Positions 36,791 to 50,479 of a DNA stretch of 64,000 nucleotides are shown here, piece by piece. Source of the DNA: Atherix ibis (taxonomy: Eukaryota; Arthropoda; Insecta; Diptera; Athericidae); NCBI GenBank assembly GCA_958298945.1, contig OY282610.1, positions 37,269,667 through 37,333,666 on the forward strand. The letters run 5' to 3'. Made by a program: the position numbers and the translations under genes. Position 1 is the stretch's first letter; every line of letters begins with the position of its first letter. The notes under the pieces were generated by a model, which did not search any database, had not been told where the DNA came from, and worked only from the letters and a program-made list of their open reading frames with translations.

Positions 36791-39370
36791 ACAAAATCAT
36801 TTCCTCAAATGTACCAGTGTGTCCGAATGTATTTGTTCTGAAAAGTTTGGAAGAAGAGTACACCTGGACACACTCGTATCAATGCCAATTGAAATGAAAA
36901 GAAAAGAAGAAAAAAAATAACATAAAAAATAAATTCAATTATATTAATCATGGATAAATCAAGAGAAACTTGTCAGTTCAGAAATTACAAGAACTAAATT
37001 ATGAAATTTTCTATAACATGTCGAACACATCATTTGGATCGGGTTAAAAAACTCAATGGGAAAAATAAGAAAAATTCCCCAATATGAAAAAGTACAAATA
37101 TTAAGGTTATAAGTTGTACAATATTAAAATATGATCATAAACATTGTAATATTGAAAAAATCCAGGCATAAATAAATACTCGGGCATGCACACATTGAAG
37201 CGTACATCGTACCACCGAGGATCCGATCCCATATCAAATTATGATTTACGATTAGCGTCAAATTTATGCCACAGCAACCCGTTTAGGCAAATTTTACACA
37301 AATGTGTCGATGTCGATGGCGTACAACGTTCACGCCCTATAATCCAAATAGTGTCCATCGATTTGGTGTATGGACGGTGTATGAGATCCTCATAAATATC
37401 GATAACGTATTGAAAAGATTTAAGTAAAAAAGGAGAAGAAGACAGACTGCCTATGTTGAGAAAATGAAAAGCTAGAAGGATTCATGGTAGGAATGTTGAC
37501 GATGAAGATGATCGCATGCAAGATGCTAGTGATTAGCGATGGGGAAGAACCCCCACCGTATAATCCGGGTAGGGAGGAAGATACATAGAAGATGTCATAC
37601 TTTTTATACCATGTTTGACTATGCGTGAGACCATTGCAACCAAAAATGATCCTCATGATAATTTTGACAACGGCAATGCTGAAGGTGACGGCAGGTGATC
37701 GTCCATCGCCCCTTTGCTTATTGTTAATATAGTTGGGGATAATTTTGCACCAGCGAAAGACCAAACAAACCAACGAACCAAAATGATTGTCGGACAGTGG
37801 ATTGTTCAAAAACAAAACAAAAAAATACATCTCACACGTACTCAATAATAATCGATTATTTATAATCGAACAAGAAATCTTGTTGACTCAATATCATAAA
37901 CTAACTTTTCTTCGGAGGCATTTTTCTCCCCTTTTGTATCTCTTCCACGTTCACTCCGCGTACACGCGCTCCAGCAGTCTTATTTGGTGCCGATTCAACT
38001 ATTGCCATACGATTAATGCTCGTTGTGCAGTTCATTCAATACCAACTAATGTAAAATATGTAAAAACAAAGATGTAAGTTGAGAGCCTCCAATATAAAAT
38101 GGATACACGATCGCATAGTACTCTGAGTATTAAGATCACCAGTAATTCGTAACGCAAAGATCCGCCTATGAACTTTTGCACCTACTCTGAAAAGATATGT
38201 TTTATAGAATTTGCCGATTATACTCCTGAGAGTCAATATTGAAAACAATTAGCACTGATCAGTTGGTTAGCAATCGCAGATCTTCCGTACTGTGATCGAT
38301 TGAAGATGATCAACAATTGGCCTCCGAAAATTATTATTGATGAAAAATTCCACCAAGATTTTATTGAGTCCCCATACCGATCAGTTTGCCCATCTTTGGC
38401 CCTACGACTAAAATTATCCAAAAAGTCTACCAGTATGGCACAGCACGTAAGCGAATATTATTCTGTATACATGGAAGATGGAACCTCATTTAGGCAATGG
38501 TTTCGTGTGGCCATCATTCGTCTATGGAATTGATAATAGTCGCACAGGCAAATTATTTATTAGCCAGAAATATTTGTGCACGTATTGCGAACTTAATGTG
38601 ATCATGTGTTAAAATTTATCGATCCTTTGATGGAGAGCTCCAGCTGTGTCTTCGATCATTGTAAAGCATGGACAGGAACACATGCATCGACATGCCAACT
38701 TGTACCACGTTCGGTCAGTTAGCCGGACCCCAAAAACACTGAACACTGCAACACCGGGACACGATTATGGCAACATTTTTATACGCACAATACGCTAGCT
38801 ATAATCAAATATTTTCTTGCGTTTTATTCGATTCATCGATAAAAATCGATAGTCGATTCGGTCGTATCCACTGAGAATTTTGCACGATCTCAATATGCAT
38901 AAAAATTCGTATGTATCCATGCATCTGTTCATCTACAGTACGATCAGATGATGGACGTCAGATGATGGACGTCAATATAAATATTTATTATTATGAAATT
39001 ATAACCAAATAAATAAATTAATGAATTTCCAAAAAAAAACTGAGTAAATAAAAATCAAGCATTTCGATCATCCCATCATCGATGAATGTGTGGAAATCAA
39101 TAAATTAGAAATTCTTGAACACGAATCCAAAACAAATCAACTAATTTTACCATGCGACGAGGATCGATCATATCAAAGTTTGTATGTTCTTCGATAGAAA
39201 TATGTATGACTGACCGTATGAAAAGTCCGTGTCCTTTTCTTTGGAGAGTCGTAAGAGTATGCACAGAAATAAATATTGCATCGTAGGAAATCTTAAAGTC
39301 CTCATTTTGGAGAGTCTTCACAAAAAAATTCCATAATCAAGCCTGTTTTATGAAATTTGTTTTATGAAAT
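36791..39370. other. No gene assigned
   Basis: 37180-38560 is less AT-rich than its surroundings and includes short open frames (for example plus strand 37186-37392 and 38300-38530), but none has recognisable domains or convincing splice signals. A 15-bp tandem duplication (CAGATGATGGACGT type) lies at 38943-38973. I see no transposon ends. Confidence 0.4.
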
Positions 39371-42300
39371 TTTAATATTTAATATTTAATATTTAATATT
39401 TAATATTTAATATTTAATATTTAATATTTAATATTTAATATTTAATATTTAATATTTAATATTTAATATTTAATATTTAATATTTAATATTTAATATTTA
39501 ATATTTAATATTTAATATTTAATATTTAATATTTAATATTTAATATTTAATATTTAATATTTAATATTTAATATTTAATATTTAATATTTAATATTTAAT
39601 ATTTAATATTTTATATTTTATATTTTATATTTTATATTTTATATTTTATATTTTATATTTTATATTTTATATTTTATATTTTATATTTTATATTTTATAT
39701 TTTATATTTTATATTTTATATTTTATATTTTATATTTTATATTTTATATTTTATATTTTATATTTTATATTTTATATTTTATATTTTATATTTTATATTT
39801 TATATTTTATATTTTATATTTTATATTTTATATTTTATATTTTATATTTTATATTTTATATTTTATATTTTATATTTTATATTTTATATTTTATATTTTA
39901 TATTTTATATTTTATATTTTATATTTTATATTTTATATTTTATATTTTATATTTTATATTTTATATTTTATATTTTATATTTTATATTTTATATTTTATA
40001 TTTTATATTTTATATTTTATATTTTATATTTTATATTTTATATTTTATATTTTATATTTTATATTTTATATTTTATATTTTATATTTTATATTTTATATT
40101 TTATATTTTATATTTTATATTTTATATTTTATATTTTATATTTTATATTTTATATTTTATATTTTATATTTTATATTTTATATTTTATATTTTATATTTT
40201 ATATTTTATATTTTATATTTTATATTTTATATTTTATATTTTATATTTTATATTTAATATTTAATATTTAATATTTTATATTTGATATTTGATATTTTAT
40301 ATTTTATATTTTATATTTTATATTTTATATTTTATATTTTATATTTTATATTTTATATTTTATATTTTATATTTTATATTTTATATTTTATATTTTATAT
40401 TTTATATTTTATATTTTATATTTTATATTTTATATTTTATATTTTATATTTTATATTTTATATTTTATATTTTATATTTTATATTTTATATTTTATATTT
40501 TATATTTTATATTTTATATTTTATATTTTATATTTTATATTTTATATTTTATATTTTATATTTTATATTTTATATTTTATATTTTATATTTTATATTTTA
40601 TATTTTATATTTTATATTTTATATTTTATATTTTATATTTTATATTTTATATTTTATATTTTATATTTTATATTTTATATTTTATATTTTATATTTTATA
40701 TTTTATATTTTATATTTTATATTTTATATTTAATATTTAATATTTAATATTTTATATTTGATATTTGATATTTTATATTTTATATTTTATATTTTATATT
40801 TTATATTTTATATTTTATATTTTATATTTTATATTTTATATTTTATATTTTATATTTTATATTTTATATTTTATATTTTATATTTTATATTTTATATTTT
40901 ATATTTTATATTTTATATTTTATATTTTATATTTTATATTTTATATTTTATATTTTATATTTTATATTTTATATTTTATATTTTATATTTTATATTTTAT
41001 ATTTTATATTTTATATTTTATATTTTATATTTTATATTTTATATTTTATATTTTATATTTTATATTTTATATTTTATATTTTATATTTTATATTTTATAT
41101 TTTATATTTTATATTTTATATTTTATATTTTATATTTTATATTTTATATTTTATATTTTATATTTTATATTTTATATTTTATATTTTATATTTTATATTT
41201 TATATTTTATATTTTATATTTTATATTTTATATTTTATATTTTATATTTTATATTTTATATTTTATATTTTATATTTTATATTTTATATTTTATATTTTA
41301 TATTTTATATTTTATATTTTATATTTTATATTTTATATTTGATATTTGATATTTTATATTTTATATTTTATATTTTATATTTTATATTTTATATTTTATA
41401 TTTTATATTTTATATTTTATATTTTATATTTTATATTTTATATTTTATATTTTATATTTTATATTTTATATTTTATATTTTATATTTTATATTTTATATT
41501 TTATATTTTATATTTTATATTTTATATTTTATATTTTATATTTTATATTTTATATTTTATATTTTATATTTTATATTTTATATTTTATATTTTATATTTT
41601 ATATTTTATATTTTATATTTTATATTTTATATTTTATATTTTATATTTTATATTTTATATTTTATATTTTATATTTTATATTTTATATTTTATATTTTAT
41701 ATTTTATATTTTATATTTTATATTTTATATTTTATATTTTATATTTTATATTTTATATTTTATATTTTATATTTTATATTTTATATTTTATATTTTATAT
41801 TTTATATTTTATATTTTATATTTTATATTTTATATTTTATATTTTATATTTTATATTTTATATTTTATATTTTATATTTTATATTTTATATTTTATATTT
41901 TATATTTTATATTTTATATTTTATATTTTATATTTTATATTTTATATTTTATATTTTATATTTTATATTTTATATTTTATATTTTATATTTTATATTTTA
42001 TATTTTATATTTTATATTTTATATTTTATATTTTATATTTTATATTTTATATTTTATATTTTATATTTTATATTTTATATTTTATATTTTATATTTTATA
42101 TTTTATATTTTATATTTTATATTTTATATTTTATATTTTATATTTTATATTTTATATTTTATATTTTATATTTTATATTTTATATTTTATATTTTATATT
42201 TTATATTTTATATTTTATATTTTATATTTTATATTTTATATTTTATATTTTATATTTTATATTTTATATTTTATATTTTATATTTTATATTTTATATTTT

Positions 42301-42748
42301 ATATTTTATATTTTATATTTTATATTTTATATTTTATATTTTATATTTTATATTTTATATTTTATATTTTATATTTTATATTTTATATTTTATATTTTAT
42401 ATTTTATATTTTATATTTTATATTTTATATTTTATATTTTATATTTTATATTTTATATTTTATATTTTATATTTTATATTTTATATTTTATATTTTATAT
42501 TTTATATTTTATATTTTATATTTTATATTTTATATTTTATATTTTATATTTTATATTTTATATTTTATATTTTATATTTTATATTTTATATTTTATATTT
42601 TATATTTTATATTTTATATTTTATATTTTATATTTTATATTTTATATTTTATATTTTATATTTTATATTTTATATTTTATATTTTATATTTTATATTTTA
42701 TATTTTATATTTTATATTTTATATTTTATATTTGATATTTTATATTTT
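39371..42748. repeat. 3.4-kb heptamer satellite, (TTTAATA)n then (TATTTTA)n
   Basis: A strict 7-bp array of about 480 units. The first 240 bp is TTTAATA; from about 39608 the unit is TATTTTA. A marker block with TTTGATATTTGATATT occurs at 40281, 40757 and 41338; the distances 476 and 581 are exactly 68 and 83 heptamers. The first two markers also share a preceding TTTAATA trio. This shows that long blocks were duplicated in register, as by unequal exchange. Since three units make 21 bases without a stop, huge open frames of repeating FYILYFI appear; they are not genes. Confidence 0.97.
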
Positions 42749-42949
42749 TTTGCATTTTTTGTTGTTATCGTTGTTGAGGCGAAAATAATTTATTTTATTT
42801 TTATCTACCAACGCAATAGTAAATTTGGATTAAAAAGTTTTAGATAAAATGTTTTAAACAAACTTTGTTCTTTTAGGAAAAATTATAAAAATTGTGTAAT
42901 TTTTTTTATTATTATCAATTACTGCAGATAAATTTATTGAAGAGAAAAT

Positions 42950-43902
42950 AAAAGAAAATATCTTTTCTGAAAAGTAGTGTGGTCATATTTGAAATGTTAA
43001 AATCTTTTCTCATCATTATTTGTATTTAGTAAGGTTTATAATTTAGTCATAAAAATATGCTCACGCCTCAATAATGCTTAAAACTTATCCAATATTTTTA
43101 TTATCAAAATAATTATTCTATTATTGCAACTTATCGAGCACTTCTTCCAATTTATGCTCGTCATAATCGGCCTAGTGTGTTCGCTATTTGTCGAACTGTG
43201 TAAAATTTTGAACGCAGTCTTTCTTTGCACAATCTTCACGTGCCAGTAAGACATAGATCCGATCAAAATGCCGATAATATGGCTAACCCAAATTTATCGA
43301 TTTGATGGCGTTCCCAACATTTCGGATTGTCTGACATAACAACATTGGGCTTACTTGAATTTGCTGATTTTGTGACCGAAACAAGTTGGTTTTTATTTAT
43401 TTTTAAAACGAACAAGGAGTACAGATCGATGAAAGATATTAATTTAACGAATATGTGTTTTTAACAAAACGGTGCTACGTGCAGCACAGCCCATGCCACA
43501 ATCGATTGATGGCGAGTCGATAATTTTAAGAAATGCAGATGTGCAATAGCCTCCAAGTAGTTGTGATTTAACATCTTTGGACTTCTTCTTATGGGGTTAT
43601 TTAAAGTCATTGGTCTATGTCAATAAACCAAGAACCATTGATACATTAAAATTGTATTGTGAACGCTAAATACATTAAATAAGTCCAGATTTATTGCATA
43701 AGGTGGTCGAAAATTGAACCACGGTTATCGATTGTGCAAATGGAGCATAGGCTACTCCATTTGAATTATGTTATTTCCAGAACATAATTACATCCATTCT
43801 TCTTAAAAGGAAATTAATAAATTTTGCTCTGCCATATTTTCATTTTCGTTTTATTTGAAAGAAAAAAAGAAACTATATCACTCGTATTGAGAAGTTGAGT
43901 AC
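42950..43902 (+). mobile_element. Second DD41D rosa-like mariner, heavily decayed
   Basis: Aligns along its length with the element at 1539-2814: a shared 5' leader (TGGTCAT…TTATTATCAAAATAAT), a CCAGTAAGACATAGATCCGA block, and FFLWGYLKSLVYVNKPRTID at 43580-43640 with the third catalytic Asp in SLDFFLW. The end GAAACTATATCACTCGTATT near 43870 matches the 3' end region of the first copy. An internal deletion removes the first catalytic block. It starts close to the end of the heptamer satellite. Confidence 0.78.
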
Positions 43903-43905
43903 TTT

Positions 43906-45239
43906 TGTCTGAAATATATTTTATGTCGACTTGTACAGTAATTAACTTAAAACTATAAATCAATCATCATAAATTGACTACTCTTGATATTAAATTACCA
44001 AAATAAAAGCATTTTGCAATTAAAAGAAAATTTATCAGAAAAACTATTTTGTTCATAAATATTAATTGTAAAAAATTATTCTAGGTACAAAAATTACCTT
44101 TAATCAAATAAAAGAAAAATGAAAAGATTTTCTATAAAAGTTAGTCTTCGATTTATTTTATATATAAAACAATTGGCAATTTTAATAACTCTGATTTCCA
44201 TTTAATAATTTATATTTTGAATTGTTCAACTATTTTATGATTTTCCATAAATAATTTCTTAGAATATATTTTTATGACTGTTTACCATTTATATGAACAG
44301 GTGGTGTGGTGTAATAAGAAAATGATAAGAAATTTTCTAAATCAGACTTTATAATAAATTAATACAGAAAATATGGTTTTTTTTTTCAAGGTCTCCTCCT
44401 ACAGAGAATTACAACAATTGTTATTTATCTTGAATAATTATTTATTATTAATATTTATTCTTAAATATGTATACTATATGTGTTATTCGGATTTCAGTGA
44501 ATTTGGAATTTGATAAGTTCCATTTCGTAATAATTTCATTTCTAACAAATTTTGTTATTATAATTTTATCAACAATTATTAAGTATTTATAAACAGAGTA
44601 CAAAAAGCTGTTTAGAATCTAGTAGATATTTTTGCTTATTATTTTGATGGAAAATTTGTTTATTTAAAAATATTGAAAATTTTCAACCAAACAAAATGAT
44701 GCACTTTCATAAAAAGTTGAGGAGATCTATTCGATATTCTTTGAAAGATGTTCAAATTATTCGCAAAATAATTTTAATCCATTCCTTTGGGAATTTCTAT
44801 ATCATTTCACATGCTAATTTTGGTGTCATTACAAGTAAATATCAACTCTACAATACCAAAATGATACGAAGAAGCGGACAAATATCAGATTCGAAGGTAC
44901 GTGTTTATTTAACGTGTATAACCCAGAACGGTGGCTCCTGACTCTAACTGAAAATAAACCCATTTCCATATCCAATTACACATTTCGTATAGGGTGTCAA
45001 TTTCAATTTAAAAAAAGAAAAATGCCGTAAAAATCAAAATTCATGTTGCTGCTTTTTTGTTATTATTAAAATAATTTTCTAAAATCTATGATTAGGCAGG
45101 GAAAAAAAATTGATTTTGAAAAGAAATAGAAAATATGGCAAAAAGTTTCTTCATTCGAAATTGAGATCCAATCAAGAATTTTATCAACGAAAGTTAATAC
45201 AGGTATTTAGAAAAATCAAACAAACAAACTGAATATCTA
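43906..45239. other. No gene seen
   Basis: AT-rich sequence with no coding block, repeats or ends recognised. Confidence 0.45.
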
Positions 45240-46077
45240 AATAAACAAATCGATATGGGAACATATAAACACGAACCAGCTCAGCTAGGGGAGACAGTGC
45301 CACCGGGACTGTAACGATCGAAATGGGAGTTAGTGGCAATATGAAAAAAATATGTTAACATTTTATTGGTTTATTATAATGGACTCTAGCATATGGCAGC
45401 ACGTGTCCACTATATCAAATCACCACGATACGTGAATAAATCGCTGAAGCTGTTGGTGTCCCAGACCTACCAAGCGTACTGCTCGTATCTGTCCACTTGA
45501 ACGTACTTGCAGAACTAGCTACGAGTGTTACGCCTCAACCCCGAATAGTGAATACTCCATTGCTGGGCGATGCTTGCTCGGAATCTCAAGTTCAGCACAC
45601 AGAAGTTTTGCAATACATTCGGAGATTGGCGCAAGGGCGAGGGACCAGTGAGATACCACATGCCACTGATACAGTATCCAACTTTTGTGGTAACACTATA
45701 AATCAAAACAGCCGGTACGGAGGTAGAAACCAAAACGGACAGCCCCAAAATACGAGTAGTTCGTAGGCCATACTGCAATAGGGTTTCTTCCTCCCGAAAC
45801 GATACGATTTACGCCTCACGAAGACCAGTCACAGCCATTCCCAACGCTAATACCTTGTACAATCCGATTCATGCAGATTTTTCCAGGAGCAGATCATATT
45901 CGAAACTGTTCGGTGGTATCTTCTGATAGTCCGATTGTATTTTATGAAGTTGGAAATGTCGTTAATAAATTCTTTTCGGTCCGTATGGAGATTCCCATCT
46001 TATTTATTTTCTTTTCTCCCTTAAAAAATCGCATCGAGAATAGCTTCGATGGAAAATATTACAAGATATCAAGTTAA
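45240..46077 (+). other. GC-richer coding-like island, unidentified
   Basis: This patch is clearly less AT-rich than its neighbours. It has open stretches on both strands (plus 45497-45763, with NQNSRYGGRNQNGQPQNTSS near its end). The polar Gln/Asn/Gly-rich tail and a preceding LQYIRRLAQGRGTSE remind me of retroelement gag-type proteins, but I cannot name a family. It may be a fragment of an LTR or LINE element, or a host pseudogene. Confidence 0.3.
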
Positions 46078-47785
46078 TATTAATTAATGGAAAATGAAAA
46101 TTTTAGAAGGTGTTTTTTTATGTTTTTTTTTTTTTTTTAAATTTAAACTTAAAAGGCCTGATCTTAGTTAACTGGCATTTGAGTCTGGTTAAAATTTGAA
46201 CATATTCAGTACTGACGGAGATGATTTTATCAAATAAAAAAATCCGTAAAAATACAACAACAACAAAAAAACTGCCAAACAATTTTTTTTACAAATTTTT
46301 AAACAATTCTTGTTTCTTTTTTTTTGTATATAAAAATCACTTGGATTGGATTAATTTAATGGACCAGAAAAAATTATATCCAATTTGTGCGTCGCAAACG
46401 AAAGTTACATAAAATAATTTAAAAAAACTCAGATTTTGTTGTAATTTTTATTTTATTATATTGCCTAAATCTTGTTATTATGCTAAAAAAAACAGTTTTT
46501 GATGACCCTTTCATGACTTTTTAACCGAAGCTAGACTGCCACCAAAAGTGTGGGAACATCGCATTTCATTAGCGGCAATTCGTTATAATCTTGCGTAAAA
46601 TTCAACTCGATTGTTCTGTTCCAAGACACACTTGTTACCAGTTCGAGAAATTCTGAACTTTAAGAGAAAAAAAATTTCATAAGCAGTTTTACCATTAAAA
46701 ATCGGCCATTCAATTTAATAAACACATGACATAAATATGATATCCCATAAATAAGATGAGTACATCGGTGAATGCCTTAAAGATGAAGATGAACAACAGA
46801 CGAACAATCCAACCACAAGGAGTACTTTCCGAGTCTAAATCGCAGCTTGGCACACGCCATAGTATAATCGTATTATAAAGTATATTCCAGAGCTCCAAAG
46901 ATACTGTATTCGCTTCAATTGTATACTTGTAATAAAAAAAGAAAAACTTGTAAAGCCATAAAGAAAAGGCTTCAAGTAAAAATTACAATCAAAAACAAAA
47001 GGACCTGTGCACTGCACCGTCTATACGACATTACAATATTAACAACAGTACCAGTTATGCTAACTAAACTTGTTTAGCGATGAAAAAAAAATAAGATTAA
47101 TACAAATCCTCCCACGAAACTTATACTGTCTAGATGATCTGAGTTATTCTGTCAACTTCTGTATTGTATGCAACTGCAAATGCATCTCATCTGAATGGCG
47201 TGTTGTCGCGATTCGGATGCAGTTGAATTTATTGCTCCCCCAAATACATGCTTTAAACTCGTTATTCCCATTGTCACCTTAAATCACAGTCTCGGTAAGC
47301 AATCACCATAAAATAACAATGGACTGGTTGAACATCGCTCACACCCAAACAATACGATCCATTCTTTTTATGCGGGCGTAATCAAATTTACTTTAATAAA
47401 TAATAAACTAAACTACCTTTCGGTAATCGGAAATCTATGTATTAATCGAATCGGACCATTTTTAACTTTATTAAAATGTTAAAACTTTGTAAAATCTAAA
47501 AAAAAGTTGTTTGAGCAAAAAAAAAAAAGCAATTTTTAAATTGTATTTAAGGAAAATATTTCATAAAAAACGTACGCATTTTTGAGATGAAAATTAATAA
47601 GAAAAACCAAAAAAAAAAACAAAAAAAATCTACAAGACCCAAAAGAGAAACTTTTAAGTTAATTTTGGATTATCACAAAAAATAGTATTGTTGGCAATTA
47701 AATAAAAATAAAATAATTTTCACTATCCAAAAGACAAAAAAAAAAAAAAAAATTTTAACTACCCAATTTATACAAATGGTCGCTG
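46078..47785. other. No gene seen
   Basis: Contains two overlapping minus-strand open frames with hydrophobic residues (46710-47017), neither recognisable. The remainder is AT-rich with A and T runs. Confidence 0.4.
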
Positions 47786-47789
47786 GCAA

Positions 47790-49775
47790 CAATGATTTGC
47801 ACTGAAGGTCATTGAGTTTGAATGATGTGCAAACACACATAAGCCATTGACCCAGTTTTGTGCAAAAAATCTATAATTTTTGTTGACCTACTATACTTTT
47901 GTGCGAACGCCAACCAACCTTGCTCGTTATATAAACAAACATAACTCGTTGACCTTGTTTAGTCTAAAAGGTCACTAACCTTGCTTATTAATCACTGATC
48001 GAGTTTCTTTCGTAGAATAATGTCTTTTCTTGACCTACTTTTGTATGCAGCTTTATGACCTTTTTTGATATGTTATCAAACATTTGTTTTTGACCCAATT
48101 TTGTGCAAAAAATTTATAATTTTTGTTGACCTACTATACTTTCGTGCGAACGCCAACCAACCTTGCTCGATATATAAATAAACATAAGCCGTTGACCTAG
48201 TTTAGTTTGAGAGGTCAATAACCTTGCTTATTAATCACTGATCGAGTTTCTTTCGTAGAAGAATGTCTTTTCTTGACCTACTTTTGTATGCAGCTTTATG
48301 ACATTTTTTGATATGTTTTCAAATATTTGTGTTTGACCCAATTTTGTGAAAAAATCTATAATTTTTGTTGACCTACTTCCGTGTGAACACCAACCAACTT
48401 TGCTCGTTACATAAACAAACATAACTCGTTGACCCAGTTTACTCTGAAAGGTCAATAACCTTGCTTATTAATCACTGATCGAGTTTCTTTCGTAGAAGAA
48501 TGTCTTTTCTTGACCTACTTTTGTATGCAGCTTTATGACCTTTTTTGATATGTTATCAAATATTTGTGTTTGACCTAGTTTTGTGTGAAAAATCTATAAT
48601 TTTTGTTGACCTACTTCCGTGTGAACACCAACCAACTTTGCTCGTTACATAAACAAACATAACTCGTTGACCCAGTTTACTCTGAAAGGTCAATAACCTT
48701 GCTTATTAATCACTGATCGAGTTTCTTTCGTAGAAGAATGTCTTTTCTTGACCTACTTTTGTATGCAGCTTTATGACCTTTTTTGATATGTTATCAAATA
48801 TTTGTGTTTGACCTAGTTTTGTGTGAAAAATCCATAATTTTTGTTGACCTCATTTCGTGTGAACGCCAACCAACTTTGCTCGTTATATAAACAAACATAA
48901 CTCGTTGACCCAGTTTACTCTGAAAGGTCAATAATCTTGCTTATTAATCACTGATCGAGTTTCTTTCGTAGAAGAATGTCTTTTCTTGACCTACTTTTGT
49001 ATGCAGCTGTATGACCTTTTTTGATATGTTATCAAACATTTGTTTTTGACCCAATTTTGTGAAAAAAAATCTATAATTTTTGTTGACCTACTTTCGTGTG
49101 AACGCCAACCAACCTTGCTCGTTATATAAACAAACATAACTCGTTGACCTTCTTTAGTCTAAAAGGTCAATAACCTTGCCTATTAATCACTGATCGAGTT
49201 TCTTTCGTAGAAGAATGTCTTTTCTTGACCTACTTTTGTATGCAGCTTTATGACCTTTTTTGATATGTTATCAAATATTTGTGTTTGACCTAGTTTTGTG
49301 TGAAAAATCCATAATTTTTGTTGACCTAATTTCGTGCGAACGCCAACCAACCTTGCTCGATATATAAACAAACATAACTCGTTGACCTTGTTTAGTCTAA
49401 AAGGTCAATAACCATGCTTATTAATCACTGATCGAGTTTCTTGCATAGAAGAATGTCTTTTCTTGACCTACTTTTGTATGCAGCTTTATGACCTTTTTGA
49501 TATGTTATCAAACATTTGTTTTTGACCCAATTTTGTTGAAAAAAATCCATAATTTTTGTTGACCTAATTTCGTGCGAACGCCAACCAACCTTGCTCGATA
49601 TATAAATAAACATAAGCCGTTGACCTAGTTTAACCTTACTTAATAAACACAAAAAGAAATATTAATCACTGATCGAGTTTCGTTTGAAGGTGATTGACTT
49701 TTCTTGACCTACTTTTGTATGTAGCTTTTTGACCTACCTTTTTTGATATATTATCAAACATTTATGTTTGATCTA
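47790..49775. repeat. 240-bp satellite, about eight copies, rich in TGACC
   Basis: The phrase CTGATCGAGTTTCTTTCGTA recurs near 47996, 48236, 48476, 48715, 48954, 49193 and 49431, with a last diverged copy at 49672, so the unit is 239-240 bp. Inside each unit TGACC, or GGTCA on the other strand, appears about six times at 20-60 bp spacing (for example TTGACCTACTTTTG, ATGACCTTTTTTG, TTGACCTAG, TTGACCCAG, AAAGGTCAATAACC), which suggests growth from a smaller unit of about 36 bp. Copies are highly similar, so the array was homogenised recently. No coding capacity. Confidence 0.93.
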
Positions 49776-50372
49776 GTTTCGTAAAAGAAATTAATTATTT
49801 TAATTAATAATTAATTACTTTCGTACAAAAAGTCAATAACCTTGCTTGATATAGAAACAAAAGTATACTTTTTCATTAGATATTGGCCACTCAAAAATAT
49901 GTGGTTCTGAAGGTCCTTTCTATTTTTAGTCGTGATAAAGGAATAAGTGAAAGTGCCATTAGAAGTCTAATTTCTTTGTGAATGTGCACTTTTACCATTA
50001 TAAATGGTCTGTGATGAGCTCGTGTTAAATTTATTTTTTCGTCAATTTCACAGCTGAACTCAGACTAAGATTGAGCCAGTGGATGTATTGGGTTGTTGAA
50101 GAAGTTATGACGCAAGGTTATGATGTTTTAACAATTGTACTTATTTATATAAAGAACAAAGATCAATCAATTATGTATTGCCCATTGTCCTCGATTTCAA
50201 GCCTCGTCGGAACTGAAGCTCATACAGCGCAAGGAGTTTTGAAGAGAGCCATGAAGGTCATGGCGCAAGGTCAGGCTAGTCTGTGTATAGGTCGAACACA
50301 ACACCTTTACTATGAACTCCGAACGCTTCTGGATGATGGATTAATTCAAACTATGCAATTGCCGATAGTATA
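49776..50372. other. Unidentified stretch with a possible coding relic
   Basis: Plus strand 50071-50370 is open and reads through EAHTAQGVLKRAMKVMAQGQ and ELRTLLDDGLIQTMQL. I do not recognise it; it ends where the mariner starts, so any original exon or element was interrupted there. Confidence 0.3.
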
Positions 50373-50479
50373 CGAGGTCTGTTCAAAAAGTATCGCGAAT
50401 TTGGAATTTCCGTGGGTTACGTATATTCGATTTTCTCACTTATGCCGACAAGTTCGGCCATTTTAAATGTTCAGTTAAT

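Noticed and set aside
37186..38533. Possible small genes between 37.2 and 38.5 kb
   Set aside because: Several short open frames on both strands overlap with none dominant, and no domain or splice pattern supports one.
39371..42748. Telomeric repeat
   Set aside because: Units are TTTAATA and TATTTTA, not the insect TTAGG type, and there is unique sequence on both sides.
40282..42847. Open frames up to 502 codons repeating FYILYFI
   Set aside because: They come from the heptamer array: three 7-bp units make 21 bases without a stop. Both frames are equally open and no gene features accompany them.
46710..47017. Hydrophobic minus-strand frames that could be a membrane protein or receptor exon
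   Set aside because: Two different overlapping frames, both short, starting without context; hydrophobicity follows from T-rich codons.
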